From: Microtetraspora glauca
GTDB taxonomy: Bacteria; Actinomycetota; Actinomycetes; Streptosporangiales; Streptosporangiaceae
NCBI GenBank assembly: GCA_001570385.1
Contig: BBYL01000027.1
Span: 62,001 to 126,000, forward strand
Reading direction: 5' to 3'
DNA: 64,000 nt
This document shows, one piece after another, positions 18,650 through 27,504 of this stretch (position 1 is the first letter of the stretch; every line of letters starts with the position of its first letter). The notes under the pieces are model-generated. The model saw nothing but the letters and a program-made list of their open reading frames with translations. It did no database searches and was not told where the DNA came from. The translations under genes were made by a program, and so were the position numbers.

Positions 18650-21499
18650 GTGGAGTTACGCATGCTGGGCCCGATGGAATTGTGGACGGCAGGCCGGCCG
18701 GTGGATCTCGGACCTCCGCGGCAGCGGGCCGTGTGGGCGGCCGTGGCGGTGGACACCCCACGGCCGGTGCCTGCGGAGACCTTGGTCGATCGGGTGTGGG
18801 GCGAGGCTCCGCCGGAGCGGGCACGGCACACGCTCCATGTCTACCTGGCCAGGATGCGGCGGGTGCTGGAGCAGGTGAGCGCCGGCGAGGAAGCATCGGC
18901 GCAGCTCAGGCGCCGCAGCGGAGGGTACGTGCTGGACGTCGATCCCGACAGCATCGACCTGCATCGTTTCAGGCGCCTCGTCGGACAGGCGCGAAGCGGG
19001 AAATGCGCGGAGACGGAGGAGGCCGGGCTGCTGCGGCAGGCTCTGGGCCTGTGGCGGGGCACCCCCCTTTGCGGCATCGAAGGCGACTGGGTGGACCGCG
19101 TGCGACAGGCATGGCACCAGCAGCACCTCGACGCGGCGGTGCGCTGGGCGCAGGCGGAACTACGCCTGGGCGAAGCGGTCACGGTCATCGGGCCGCTCGC
19201 CGACCTGCTGCTGGAGAACCCCTTGGCGGAGCCGTTGGTCACGGCGCTGATGCGTGCTCTGCACGCCGCCGGACGCATCCCGGAGGCTCTGGACTGCTAC
19301 GACACGTTTCGGCGACGGCTGGCCGACCAGCTCGGCCTGGACCCGGGAAAGGAACTGCGCGAGCTGCACCGGGCGCTCCTGCGCGGGAACGGAGGGGAGT
19401 CCGGACCGGCAGCCACACCGCCGACGGCGGCCGAAACCGGCACGGCTTCACCGGCGACCGCGGACGTACGGACCACGCCACCGGCGCAACTCCCTTTGGA
19501 CGTGCGCGGGTTCACCGGGCGCGGCACCGAGATCGCCGAACTTGATGAGATCATCGCCCGCGCTGCCGACCAGCCCACCGCGGTCCTGATCGCGACGCTG
19601 TCGGGCACGGCGGGCGTGGGAAAGACGGCTCTGGCGGTGCACTGGGCCCACAGGGCCGCCGCACGGTTCCCCGACGGCCAGCTCTACGTCAACCTCCGCG
19701 GATTCGCCGCGAACGGGCCGGTGATGACACCGGGCGAGGCACTTGGCGGGTTCCTGCACGCCCTGGCCGTCCCGGCCTCGAGCCTGCCGTCCGACGTGGA
19801 CACGCAGACGGCGCTGTACCGCAGTTTGCTCGCCCGGCGCCGAATGCTGGTGGTGCTGGACAACGCCCGCGACGCCGAGCAGGTACGACCACTGCTGCCC
19901 GGGGCACCCGGCAGCATGGTGCTGGTGACCAGCCGCAACCAGCTCACCAGCCTCGTCGCCGTGGAAGGCGCCCATCCGCTCGCCCTGGCTCCGCCGGCCG
20001 CCGGCGAAGCGCGGCAACTGCTGGCGCGGCGCCTGGGCCCCGAGCGCGCCGCCGCCGAACCCGATGCGGTGGACGGGATCATCACCTGGTGCGCACGGCT
20101 GCCCCTGGCACTGGCGATCGTGGCCGCCCGAGCCGCCGGACATCCAGCCTCCCCGCTGTCGGTGTTCGCCGACGAACTGCGTGACGAGCGCGGGCGGCTC
20201 GACCTCCTCAGCGCAGGGGACGAGGCCGGCGAGGTCCGCGCGGTCTTCTCCTGGTCGTACCGAACGCTGGGGCCTGCCGCGGCACGCATGTTCCGTCTGC
20301 TCGGGCTGACCGCGGGCGCCGACATCGCCACGGCGGCCGCGGCGAGCCTCGCCGGGGTCACGTCGGAGACGGCGCGTGGCCTGCTCGCCGAGTTGACCGC
20401 GGCGGGCCTGGTCACCGAGCACCGGCCCGGCCGGTTCGCCTCGCACGACCTGCTCCGGGCCTACAGCGCCGAACTCTCCCGGCGGGACGATGCCGCCGAG
20501 GGGTACGCGGCGACACACCGGCTACTTGACCACTACCTGCACACCGCCCAGACGGCGGCCATGTCGCTCAACCCTCACCGCGACCCGGTGGTGGTGGCGC
20601 AACCCGGGCCGGGAGTGACACGGGGTGAGGTGCCGGATTCCGAGCGGGCGACGCACTGGTTCGCCGCTGAGCACCAGAACCTGCTCGCGGCCGTGCGGCA
20701 CGCGCACCGATCAGGGTTCGACGTCCACGCCTGGCAACTGGCCTGGACCACGACCGAGTTCCTGGAACGCCGGGGGCACTGGACCGACCGTATGACCGTA
20801 CAGCGCATAGCGCTGGAGGCCACGAGGCGTCTCGGCGACCGGACCAGCCAGATCAGGGTGCTCCGCGTCCTCGGCACCGCCTGCGCACAGCTCGGCCGCT
20901 TCGATGAGGCGCGTGCCCACCTGGGGGAGGCACTGGAACTGGCCACCGGACACGGCGACGACACCGCCCGCGCCAACGTGCACATCAGTCTCGCACTGGC
21001 GCTGGAGGGACAGGGCGACTACCGCACGGCGCTGGACCACGCCTCGGAGGCCCTGCTTCTGTTCCGATCGGCAGACCACGTCACCGGGCAGGCGAACGCC
21101 CTCAACATGGTCGGCTGGTGTCGCGCCCGTGTGGGGGACTACGCCGAGGCCCTCGCCTCGGGCGAGCAGGCTCTCATCCTGCAGCGGCGGATCGGCTCTC
21201 GGTACGGCCAGGCGGGCACGCTGGACAGCCTCGGCTACGCCCATCACCACCTCGGCCGCTTCGACGAAGCGATCGACTGCTTCCAGCAGGCCCTCGCCCT
21301 GTTCCAGGAGGTGGGTGCCCGCTCGTTCCAAGCCGCCGCCCTCACCCACCTCGGCGACACATACGCCGCGACGGGTGACATCGCCCAGGCCCGCGACCGC
21401 TGGCAGGCAGCCCTGACGATCCTCGACGAACTCAACGACGCGGACGCGGCGGCGCTCCGGAAGCGGATCGTGAAACACTTCGGCAGCGGCGCGACCTGA
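18650..21499 (+). CDS. AfsR/SARP-type regulator (DNA-binding, BTAD, NB-ARC, TPR)
   Basis: 949 residues from GTG 18650, with a GGGGGAGA ribosome site. Residues about 1-90 form an OmpR-like winged helix (LGPPRQRAVWAAVAVDTPRP, LVDRVWGEAPPERARHTLHV); about 95-245 form the bacterial transcriptional activation domain (ALMRALHAAGRIPEALDCY). An NB-ARC ATPase follows (P-loop SGTAGVGKTALA, Walker B RRMLVVLDNARDAEQV). The last 250 residues are TPR repeats (HLGRFDEAIDCFQQALALF). Such proteins activate secondary-metabolite genes when ATP is bound and a signal engages the TPR part. It is divergent from the Cys-rich peptide operon, making that operon its most likely target (inference). Confidence 0.93.
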   Translation: MELRMLGPMELWTAGRPVDLGPPRQRAVWAAVAVDTPRPVPAETLVDRVWGEAPPERARHTLHVYLARMRRVLEQVSAGEEASAQLRRRSGGYVLDVDPDSIDLHRFRRLVGQARSGKCAETEEAGLLRQALGLWRGTPLCGIEGDWVDRVRQAWHQQHLDAAVRWAQAELRLGEAVTVIGPLADLLLENPLAEPLVTALMRALHAAGRIPEALDCYDTFRRRLADQLGLDPGKELRELHRALLRGNGGESGPAATPPTAAETGTASPATADVRTTPPAQLPLDVRGFTGRGTEIAELDEIIARAADQPTAVLIATLSGTAGVGKTALAVHWAHRAAARFPDGQLYVNLRGFAANGPVMTPGEALGGFLHALAVPASSLPSDVDTQTALYRSLLARRRMLVVLDNARDAEQVRPLLPGAPGSMVLVTSRNQLTSLVAVEGAHPLALAPPAAGEARQLLARRLGPERAAAEPDAVDGIITWCARLPLALAIVAARAAGHPASPLSVFADELRDERGRLDLLSAGDEAGEVRAVFSWSYRTLGPAAARMFRLLGLTAGADIATAAAASLAGVTSETARGLLAELTAAGLVTEHRPGRFASHDLLRAYSAELSRRDDAAEGYAATHRLLDHYLHTAQTAAMSLNPHRDPVVVAQPGPGVTRGEVPDSERATHWFAAEHQNLLAAVRHAHRSGFDVHAWQLAWTTTEFLERRGHWTDRMTVQRIALEATRRLGDRTSQIRVLRVLGTACAQLGRFDEARAHLGEALELATGHGDDTARANVHISLALALEGQGDYRTALDHASEALLLFRSADHVTGQANALNMVGWCRARVGDYAEALASGEQALILQRRIGSRYGQAGTLDSLGYAHHHLGRFDEAIDCFQQALALFQEVGARSFQAAALTHLGDTYAATGDIAQARDRWQAALTILDELNDADAAALRKRIVKHFGSGAT

Positions 21500-21643
21500 G
21501 TTGATCGCCGTTAGCGGGTGCTCTCTTCTGAGGCGGCGGCGCGAGCCACAGGCTGCAGGCGATGAACGCCCCCTCCTGCTGTTCGGGGAGTCCGTCGATC
21601 ATCTGGTGCCAACAGCCGCGTATCCCCGTAGGACTGGGTGGGC

Positions 21644-23119
21644 TCACTGTGGCCGCTGGTGGATGTACAGTTCCCGCCGGTCGGCCTGCTGGACGGCACG
21701 CTGGTCGGGTACCGGCAGCTCATAGCGCAGTTCACGGAGATGATCTCCGTGCTGCCGGTCGGCGTTGTAGACGGAGGGAAACTTCCAGATCGCCTTGACG
21801 AAGTTGGTCTGCCCACGCAGCAGGTTGCGGCCGATGATCCCCATCGTCTTGGCCGCGCCCGCCACGCCGAGGTGCTTGCGGTTCATCACCGCCTGGGTCT
21901 TCACCAGTTCCCGGTAGAACTCGCGCAGGGGAAGCGTCGTCGGGACCACGGCGTGCTGGATGTCGAACAGTCGGTAGTCACGTGAGGTGAGCTTGCGTGA
22001 TTCGGTGTGCCAGATCTCCGTCCCGGGATAGGGCGTCATGACGGTGAGGTTGACGATCTCGGGTACCGAAAGCGCCCACTGGCGTACGATCTGGAACTGC
22101 GAGACATCCCAGGCGGGATCGACGATGAGGTTGATGGCGACGGTGAGCCCCATCGCGCGGGCGAGTTCGAGGGCCTTGACGTTCTGGTCGGGGCTGGTCC
22201 GCTTGCGATACAGGTCGAGTCCCTCCTCGTCCAGCGCCTCCATGCCGAGGAACATGTAGTTCAGCCCCAGCCGCCGCCATCGCCGGAACACCTCCGGGTT
22301 GCGCAGCAGCACGTCGGCGCGCGTCTCCAGGTAGTACTCCTTCCGCACCTTGCGCTTCTCCAGCTCCGCGGCGATCGCGTCGCCGTGCTCGGGCCTGATG
22401 AAGGCGACGTCGTCGACGATGAAGACTCCCGGCTCCCGGATCGAGGCCACGTCCTCCGCGGCCGCCTCCGGCGACAACTTCCGATAGTTGCGGCCGTAGA
22501 AGGTCCAGGCGCTGCAGAACGAGCAGTCCCAGGGGCAGCCGCGGGTGAACTCGACGGAAGCGGCGGGGTCGAGTACTCCGATGAAGTACTTGTCTCGGCG
22601 CCGGGTCAGGTCCCGCGCCGGTCGCGGCTCGTCCAGGCTGTCCAGGAGGAGCGGCGGTTTACGGGAGAAGCCGTCGGCGGTCACGGCCCCCGGCACCTCG
22701 AGAAGCCCTCCGTCGCGAGCGGCGTCCAGCAGCAACGGCGTCCCGACCTCGCCCTCACCTCGCAGGATCGCGTCCAGGGCCCCGTTGGACTGGGCGATGA
22801 CGTGCGGCGCGATGAACGAGACACTGTGCCCGCCCGCGAACACGAAACAGCGCGGGAACATGCTTTTGACGCGCTGGGCCAGATCGAGCACCTCCGGCAC
22901 GTTGGGCAGGTAGTTCAGACCGAATCCGACGGCTTCGGGTTCGAAGTCGACCAGTTCCCGACGCAGGTCACAATGGGAGAAGATCTGTAGATCAAGAAGG
23001 CGCACCTGGTGGCCCGCCGCGCGGAGCGCGGCCGCCACCCGTTCCAGGCCCAACGGTTCCAACCGAAGGAAGATCTCCGAGTACATCAGGCCGCTGGGGT
23101 TGACCAATAGGGTGCGCAT
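21644..23119 (-). CDS. hpnR: Hopanoid C-3 methylase, B12-binding radical SAM enzyme
   Basis: 491 residues. An N-terminal cobalamin-binding domain (LEPLGLERVAAALRAAGHQV, FVFAGGHSVSF) is followed by a radical SAM barrel with the cluster motif Cys-x3-Cys-x2-Cys in RGCPWDCSFCSAWTFYGRNY near residue 205. Other conserved stretches agree with the remembered HpnR family: EPGVFIVDDVAFIRPEHG, RKEYYLETRADVLLR, DYRLFDIQHAVVPT and the C-terminal RGQTNFVKAIWKFPSVYN. HpnR adds a methyl group at C-3 of the hopanoid A ring, making 3-methylhopanoids that stabilise membranes. ATG at 23119 follows GGGGAG at five bases; a GTG two codons upstream is possible. It is monocistronic and convergent with the SARP gene; no other hopanoid gene is in the window. 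Confidence 0.88.
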   Translation of the reverse strand: MRTLLVNPSGLMYSEIFLRLEPLGLERVAAALRAAGHQVRLLDLQIFSHCDLRRELVDFEPEAVGFGLNYLPNVPEVLDLAQRVKSMFPRCFVFAGGHSVSFIAPHVIAQSNGALDAILRGEGEVGTPLLLDAARDGGLLEVPGAVTADGFSRKPPLLLDSLDEPRPARDLTRRRDKYFIGVLDPAASVEFTRGCPWDCSFCSAWTFYGRNYRKLSPEAAAEDVASIREPGVFIVDDVAFIRPEHGDAIAAELEKRKVRKEYYLETRADVLLRNPEVFRRWRRLGLNYMFLGMEALDEEGLDLYRKRTSPDQNVKALELARAMGLTVAINLIVDPAWDVSQFQIVRQWALSVPEIVNLTVMTPYPGTEIWHTESRKLTSRDYRLFDIQHAVVPTTLPLREFYRELVKTQAVMNRKHLGVAGAAKTMGIIGRNLLRGQTNFVKAIWKFPSVYNADRQHGDHLRELRYELPVPDQRAVQQADRRELYIHQRPQ

Positions 23120-23308
23120 CCACACTCCCCGTTCTGCTCCGCCCGGCCCCGACCGCGGCGTAACGGCAGGTCATGGCAGTCTGCTACCCAACCGATTCGT
23201 ACCGTAATCGAGCGATATGCCCGGCAAGGCGGGTCTCCGCCCCGTGTGACGGCGCGGGCGGCGACCATGGCACTGGCGAATGCGCCGGCGGCTGGGCGAT
23301 TCGTGAGC

Positions 23309-23812
23309 TCAACGGGTTTCGACTGCAGGGCGGCGTGTGGCCCCGGCGGCCTCCCTCACGTCCTGCTTCACCCGCGACACCGCTCGCCTGGTGACGACGC
23401 CTGTCTCACGCAGCCGTCCCACCCCCGACAGTGTGAGCACGGCGCCCGCGGTTAGGTAGCCGGCGGACAGCACGAGAGCAGCGCGTCGGGGAGACATTAC
23501 CGATTCGAGCGCGCGGAGCAGCGCGACCGAGCTCGCGTGCGGTGCCAGCAGGCCGAAGACGCCGCCTGCCGCCAGCAGGCCGCCGCCGACACCCGCACGC
23601 CGCGTGTCTGCCGCCAATTCAGCGCGAAGCTGCGTGATCTCCTGGCGCACCAGTTCCGCCGCGTCCGCCGCAAGCCGGCTTGCGGCGTCTTCCTCGGCCT
23701 GGGACGGGTTGTCCGTCGACCGGGTCCGCGGCCCGCGTGCGGTGGGCGCGCGCGAAGGACCGGTTCCCGGACGAGGTGAAACTGCCGAATGGCCGGTTCG
23801 ACCGGGACGCAT
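23309..23812 (-). CDS. Holin-like membrane protein (phage holin 3_6 type)
   Basis: Up to 167 residues. The core AAELVRQEITQLRAELAADT is an amphipathic helix followed by two membrane segments (GGGLLAAGGVFGLLAPHASS and RAALVLSAGYLTAGAVLTLS), the pattern of the DUF1469/Phage_holin_3_6 family common in actinobacteria, usually cell-envelope proteins rather than true holins. The first 35 residues are Arg/Pro-rich and lie antisense to a frame that looks like the end of another protein (23740-23841), so the start is uncertain; the genuine N-terminus may have been lost when these pieces were joined. Confidence 0.6.
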   Translation of the reverse strand: MRPGRTGHSAVSPRPGTGPSRAPTARGPRTRSTDNPSQAEEDAASRLAADAAELVRQEITQLRAELAADTRRAGVGGGLLAAGGVFGLLAPHASSVALLRALESVMSPRRAALVLSAGYLTAGAVLTLSGVGRLRETGVVTRRAVSRVKQDVREAAGATRRPAVETR

Positions 23813-23841
23813 TCAAAGCCTGGTGGACCAGCCAGAGCTGA
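23740..23841 (+). pseudogene. C-terminal gene fragment of unknown family
   Basis: A rightward frame reads DRFPDEVKLPNGRFDRDAF and then KAWWTSQS before a TGA. Its composition is that of a real protein end rather than of antisense DNA, but nothing upstream continues it and no family was recognised. It overlaps the doubtful N-terminus of the holin-like gene on the other strand. Confidence 0.3.
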
Positions 23842-23975
23842 ACTCTCAGCGGTAGCTGTAGAGAGGGGGCGCATCGCTCGCCTCGGGGCGTTGACTGCCG
23901 TGCACTCAGGGAGTATCAACAACCATCGTTGATCTAATCCTGGATCGGTCAGCCGCATGAGATACAGGTACGACC

Positions 23976-24995
23976 GTGGGTAGCGGGAAGCGCCGCCCAA
24001 AGTTCAGGCCCCGGCTCAAAGGCAGGCCCAGGCCAGCGCGAGGCGGGCGTGTTCCTCGGTGGAAGCGGGCGACGACGTGGGTCGGCGTCACGGTGATCAC
24101 GCCGGTCCTGGTCGCCGTCCTCACTGCGATCGCTAGTAAGCCGTTCGGCGACTCCGCCACGCCGCCCCCCTCCGCAGCGTCGACACCCACACCGCCCCCC
24201 TCCATAGCGTCGACACCGACACCGCAGCCGACGCCCGCATCAAGCAGCCCATCACCGACCACACCTCCAGTGAAGGTGGTCGTGGCCAGAACGGAGCGCG
24301 TGGGCGATGACTGGTCGTGGATCTTCGCTGAGCGCGTCATGTTCAGCAGGGCCGAGTTACGCACCCTCAACAAGAGCGTCAGAGGAGGCAGAGGACAGGA
24401 GGAGTGGCTGCGCGCTCGAGGAGCTGTGGACCCTGAGGTGACGACAATCAAGCTGGTCGTACGCGGCGACCGCGACAAGCGTGTGCGGGTAACCGGCATG
24501 CGGGCGCTCAGCAAGTGCATGGCACCGCTCACCGGCACCTATATGAGTAACATCACCGCAGGGGAAGACACGCTCATCGGCGTCGGCCTGAACCTCGACC
24601 GACCAAACCCGCGCGCTCAAATCATCAAGCTGGACTCGAACGGTCTCCCTGGATGGCCGCTGGAGATGAGGGGGGATTACTTCGCGAAGAAGACCGTCTC
24701 CCTGAAGCACGACGAAGAGGCTGTGTTCGAGGTTTGGGCACAGACGCTCAAGCACTACTGCGAGTTCCGCCTAGAGCTGACCGTAGTCGACGGAGACAGG
24801 GAAGTGCAGCAAGTCATCGACGACCACGGCCAGCCATTCCGGGTGTCCGCGGACCTGCTCTCAGAAGAGGAGCTAGGCACAACGGTGATCCCCCACGCCT
24901 ACGACGTGGTCTACTTCGGTGGAATCTTGACGAAGACCGGCAACTGGGCCCGTGTTAAACCCGACCAGCCCGAACCGAATGTGATCGCCCCCTGA
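23976..24995 (+). CDS. Membrane-anchored protein with Pro/Thr/Ser-rich linker
   Basis: 339 residues from GTG 23976. A strongly basic N-terminus (KRRPKFRPRLKGRPRPARGG) precedes one membrane helix (TTWVGVTVITPVLVAVLTAI, about residues 33-52). A linker of about 45 residues made of PPPSxASTPT repeats follows, then an extracellular domain of about 240 residues with no recognised family. The two cysteines of that domain (SKCMAPL and KHYCEFR) could pair. The topology is that of a type II anchored protein with a wall-spanning linker. The ribosome site is weak. Neighbours are relics, so function cannot be inferred. Confidence 0.7.
   Translation: MGSGKRRPKFRPRLKGRPRPARGGRVPRWKRATTWVGVTVITPVLVAVLTAIASKPFGDSATPPPSAASTPTPPPSIASTPTPQPTPASSSPSPTTPPVKVVVARTERVGDDWSWIFAERVMFSRAELRTLNKSVRGGRGQEEWLRARGAVDPEVTTIKLVVRGDRDKRVRVTGMRALSKCMAPLTGTYMSNITAGEDTLIGVGLNLDRPNPRAQIIKLDSNGLPGWPLEMRGDYFAKKTVSLKHDEEAVFEVWAQTLKHYCEFRLELTVVDGDREVQQVIDDHGQPFRVSADLLSEEELGTTVIPHAYDVVYFGGILTKTGNWARVKPDQPEPNVIAP
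24161..24218. repeat. 30-bp period coding repeat, two copies
   Basis: Two near-identical units 30 bp apart (24161-24188 and 24191-24218) encode PPPSAASTPT and PPPSIASTPT in the linker of the anchored protein. They differ at a few bases only. Confidence 0.8.
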
Positions 24996-25100
24996 TGGGA
25001 ATCGGGCGAGCCGCATCAGGCGCTGGGCTCGCGTGCAGCGGTAGAGCTCGGCAATCCTGACGGCAGACGGTAGGACGTTCGCCCAGATAGATCGGGTCCG

Positions 25101-26004
25101 GTGGAACCTGACACGATCACCTGGACGCGGGACGGCGCCACCTACACCGCCGTCATCCTCGCAGAGAAGCGGACCCCGAAGCCCGGCCAACGCTTCTGGC
25201 ACGGCTGGATCCCCGTCGACACCTTCCCTGGCGGGTCGCCTGTCCGACCCGGTTCTCGCCCGGCCGGACGGCATCCCGGACTCCAACCCGAGGCCAGAGC
25301 CGGGCGACACCCCGTACCCGACGGCGGCGAAGACCCTCGTCGACGACGTCGCCTCCGGGGTGGCGTCGTACGGGGAGATCGGGCTCGGCGCGACGGCGAC
25401 CGTGGACCGGGTCGAGTTCGCCAGCGGCGGGCTCGGCATCCGCAAGTCGCTGCCGAGCGAGGACATGGCCGACCGGGAGGAGCTGAGCGCTCGTCGGGTA
25501 CGCCGTCGACGCGCGGGTGCCGGCGGCGCACCGGCCTCCCGACGGGGACGGCCGGGTCGTGTTCCTCCAGTTCGGGTCGGCGCCGATGGCGATGGACGTC
25601 GACGGCCACCACGAGCAGGACATGCAGTTGGCGGCGTTCACCCCGGAAGGGAAACGGATCGGCCTGCTGGACGTGCTCATCTCCAACCACGACCGGACGA
25701 TCGCCAACTGGCTCGTGGACGGGGAGAAGGTGACAGGCATCGACCACGCGAACTCGGCGTTCGACCCGCCCGTCCCGGGAGGGCTGCCGCAGGTGCGGAA
25801 GCTGAGCCTGTTCACCGAGCACTATCTGGACATGCGGGGGGAGTGGAAGAGCAACGACCTCACCGCGGCGGACATCACAGCGACCCGGGAACACCTCGCC
25901 GAGGTGCGGCGACGGTTCGAGGAGCTCGGCCGTCTCGACCGGTGGGAGAACGTCAACCCCGGCTCGACAAGCTGGCCGAGCACGCGGAGAAGGGAACATC
26001 GTGA
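25101..26004 (+). pseudogene. Decayed phage gene with kinase-like NHDR motif
   Basis: One protein is split over three frames: DTITWTRDGATYTAVILAEK (about 25105-25235), then a piece with GEIGLGATATVDRVEFASGG (to about 25495), then VVFLQFGSAPMAMDVDGHH through LISNHDRTIANWLVDGEK and VTGIDHANSAF, and a last piece RLDKLAEHAEKGTS ending at 26004. At least three frameshifts separate them. NHDR-x4-N and a following Asp-His resemble the catalytic loop of HipA/PI-kinase-like proteins sometimes encoded in actinophage head modules (recalled). It stands directly before other broken phage genes. Exact phage function unknown. Confidence 0.6.
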
Positions 26005-26219
26005 AGCACCTGTACTTGAAGAGTCTGAGCGGCAAGAACCACGGCCGCATCGCCCTGAACGACGACGGGACGGTCACCACGGACACGGCCGCCGCCGAGG
26101 ACGTCTTCTCGTCCTTCGTCATCACCGTAGGCGACACCCGGGCGGAGGCGTTCGCGAAGTTCCTTGGCTGGTCCAACGGGTACGCCGTGGTGGCCGAGGA
26201 GCCTTGGCCTATGACCTAA
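26001..26219 (+). CDS. Small phage-associated protein
   Basis: 72 residues from GTG 26001, with GAAGGG upstream, overlapping the end of the preceding broken gene. The sequence (KHLYLKSLSGKNHGRIALND, then AFAKFLGWSNGYAVVAEE) is soluble and intact, with no known motif. It lies between two broken phage-type genes on the same strand, so it most likely belongs to the same prophage remnant. Confidence 0.6.
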   Translation: MKHLYLKSLSGKNHGRIALNDDGTVTTDTAAAEDVFSSFVITVGDTRAEAFAKFLGWSNGYAVVAEEPWPMT

Positions 26220-26248
26220 GCACGTCCGGCCGCACATGATCCCGCGTC

Positions 26249-26640
26249 GTGAAGGATCGCGACCTGATCGACGCGTGGGCGGCCTGCCCCTGCTGCGGGC
26301 ACGTGATCGGGCTGCACGTCCGCGATGTCGTGGACGCGCAGCGCGCGGTCGCCTTGCATGTGGCGGGTCGGCTGCACGGGTGGCGCATGAGCGCGCTCAC
26401 TCTGCCCGCCCCCGCCAGCGAGCGGCCGGGCAAGTCGAAGCTCGCGTCGCGGATCCTCAACGACCTGATGGCGTTGCCGCCGGATGTGCGTCGGCCGACG
26501 CTCGCGTCCCTCGCGGTGGGGGATCTGGCGCAGATCCTCGCCGCGGCGGAGGACGAACTCGGCACCCGGTACGGGCTGTGGCTCGCAGATCCCGTGGGGT
26601 TTGTGGAGCAGGTCATCGGTGGCCTGCCGAGGCCGGCGCG
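26249..26640 (+). pseudogene. Phage terminase large-subunit N-terminal fragment
   Basis: Starts at GTG 26249 and encodes about 130 residues. It has a CPCCGH zinc-like motif near the start and ends with LAAAEDELGTRYGLWLADPV and GFVEQVIGG, the segment that precedes the ATPase in actinophage terminases. The ATPase and nuclease domains are missing: at about 26635 the frame passes into unrelated codons while the prohead protease sequence begins in another frame. The deletion therefore removed most of the terminase and everything up to the middle of the protease gene. Confidence 0.65.
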
Positions 26641-27033
26641 GTGTTCATCAAGGGCCAGTTCAACTTGGGCACGGACGAGGGCCGCCGCGCGTACGAGAAC
26701 GTCAAGTTCTTCCGCGAGCAGTGCGAGTGGTCGATTGGATACGCCGTCGTCCCCGGCCGCTCCAAGCGCGACAGTAGGGGCATCCGCCACATTTTCGAGT
26801 TGGCGTTGTTCGAGTACAGCACCGTGCTGGTGGCGGCGAACCCGCTCGCGATGACGCTGTCGGTGAAGTCACAGCTCTGCGGCGAGGCCAGCGTGGACGT
26901 GAACGTCCCGGACGGCGTAACCCCGCAGGACATCGCCGAGGCCGTCGCCCAGGTGCTGGAGCGGAAGGACGGCGGCGCGGACCGGAACAGAGGCAACGCC
27001 GAACAGCTCCGCCACTGGTATGTGCGCGGGGCC
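26641..27033 (+). pseudogene. HK97-type prohead protease fragment
   Basis: About 130 residues of a phage head maturation protease: FIKGQFNLGTDEGRRAYENV, REQCEWSIGYAVVPG, IRHIFELALFEYSTVLVAAN, PLAMTLSVKS, then a C-terminal NAEQLRHWYVRGA. The N-terminal part with the catalytic His is missing. The frame continues without a stop into a membrane protein (27034-27504), so the two are fused in frame. Confidence 0.75.
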
Positions 27034-27504
27034 GTGCTCATCCCCGGCGTGGGATGGACCACGGCGGCCACCGTCTGGGCGATGCCCGACGTCCGGCTGG
27101 CGATCAGTGAGAGCGCCGCGACTGGAACCGCGACCGTGCTGGGGTGTCAGCGCGGGAGATTCTCCTACCGCCCCAAGCGAGGGCGGTTCTGCTACGGAAC
27201 CTTCGTCTACGACGCTACCGGCGAGGCGGTCCAGGTCAGCGCCCACAGGAAAGCGGATCCGGGCGACGTCTACGCCGCCCGGATCACCCCCGAAGGCGAC
27301 AAGGCCGGGCTGCGGGACGTGAAGGGCGTGCTGGCCCACCTCAGCGACACGTTTGGCGGCCTGCTCATACTGGGACTGGCGCTGATGGTCTTGGTGTACT
27401 TCGCACCGGTGAACACGCTGTGGCCGTTCATGTCCACCGCCGGCGCGGTAGCCGTGGTGGGTCTGGTGGGCTCGGTCGCCGGCATCATCGCGTCCAACAC
27501 CTGA
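27034..27504 (+). CDS. Membrane protein fused in frame to phage protease relic
   Basis: About 156 residues if translation begins at GTG 27034; otherwise it is the C-terminal part of a fusion with the protease fragment. It has a first hydrophobic segment (AVLIPGVGWTTAATVWAM), a soluble beta-rich middle (GRFCYGTFVYDATGEAVQV, ADPGDVYAARI) similar in style to DUF3592 proteins, and two C-terminal membrane helices (GGLLILGLALMVLVYFAPV, AGAVAVVGLVGSVAGIIAS). No ribosome site is evident. It is probably a chromosomal gene whose 5' end was replaced by prophage DNA. Confidence 0.5.
   Translation: MLIPGVGWTTAATVWAMPDVRLAISESAATGTATVLGCQRGRFSYRPKRGRFCYGTFVYDATGEAVQVSAHRKADPGDVYAARITPEGDKAGLRDVKGVLAHLSDTFGGLLILGLALMVLVYFAPVNTLWPFMSTAGAVAVVGLVGSVAGIIASNT

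Noticed and set aside
21644..23119. The radical SAM gene as a maturase for the Cys-rich peptide
   Set aside because: It is convergent with the SARP gene, in a separate transcription unit, and its sequence matches hopanoid C-3 methylase throughout.
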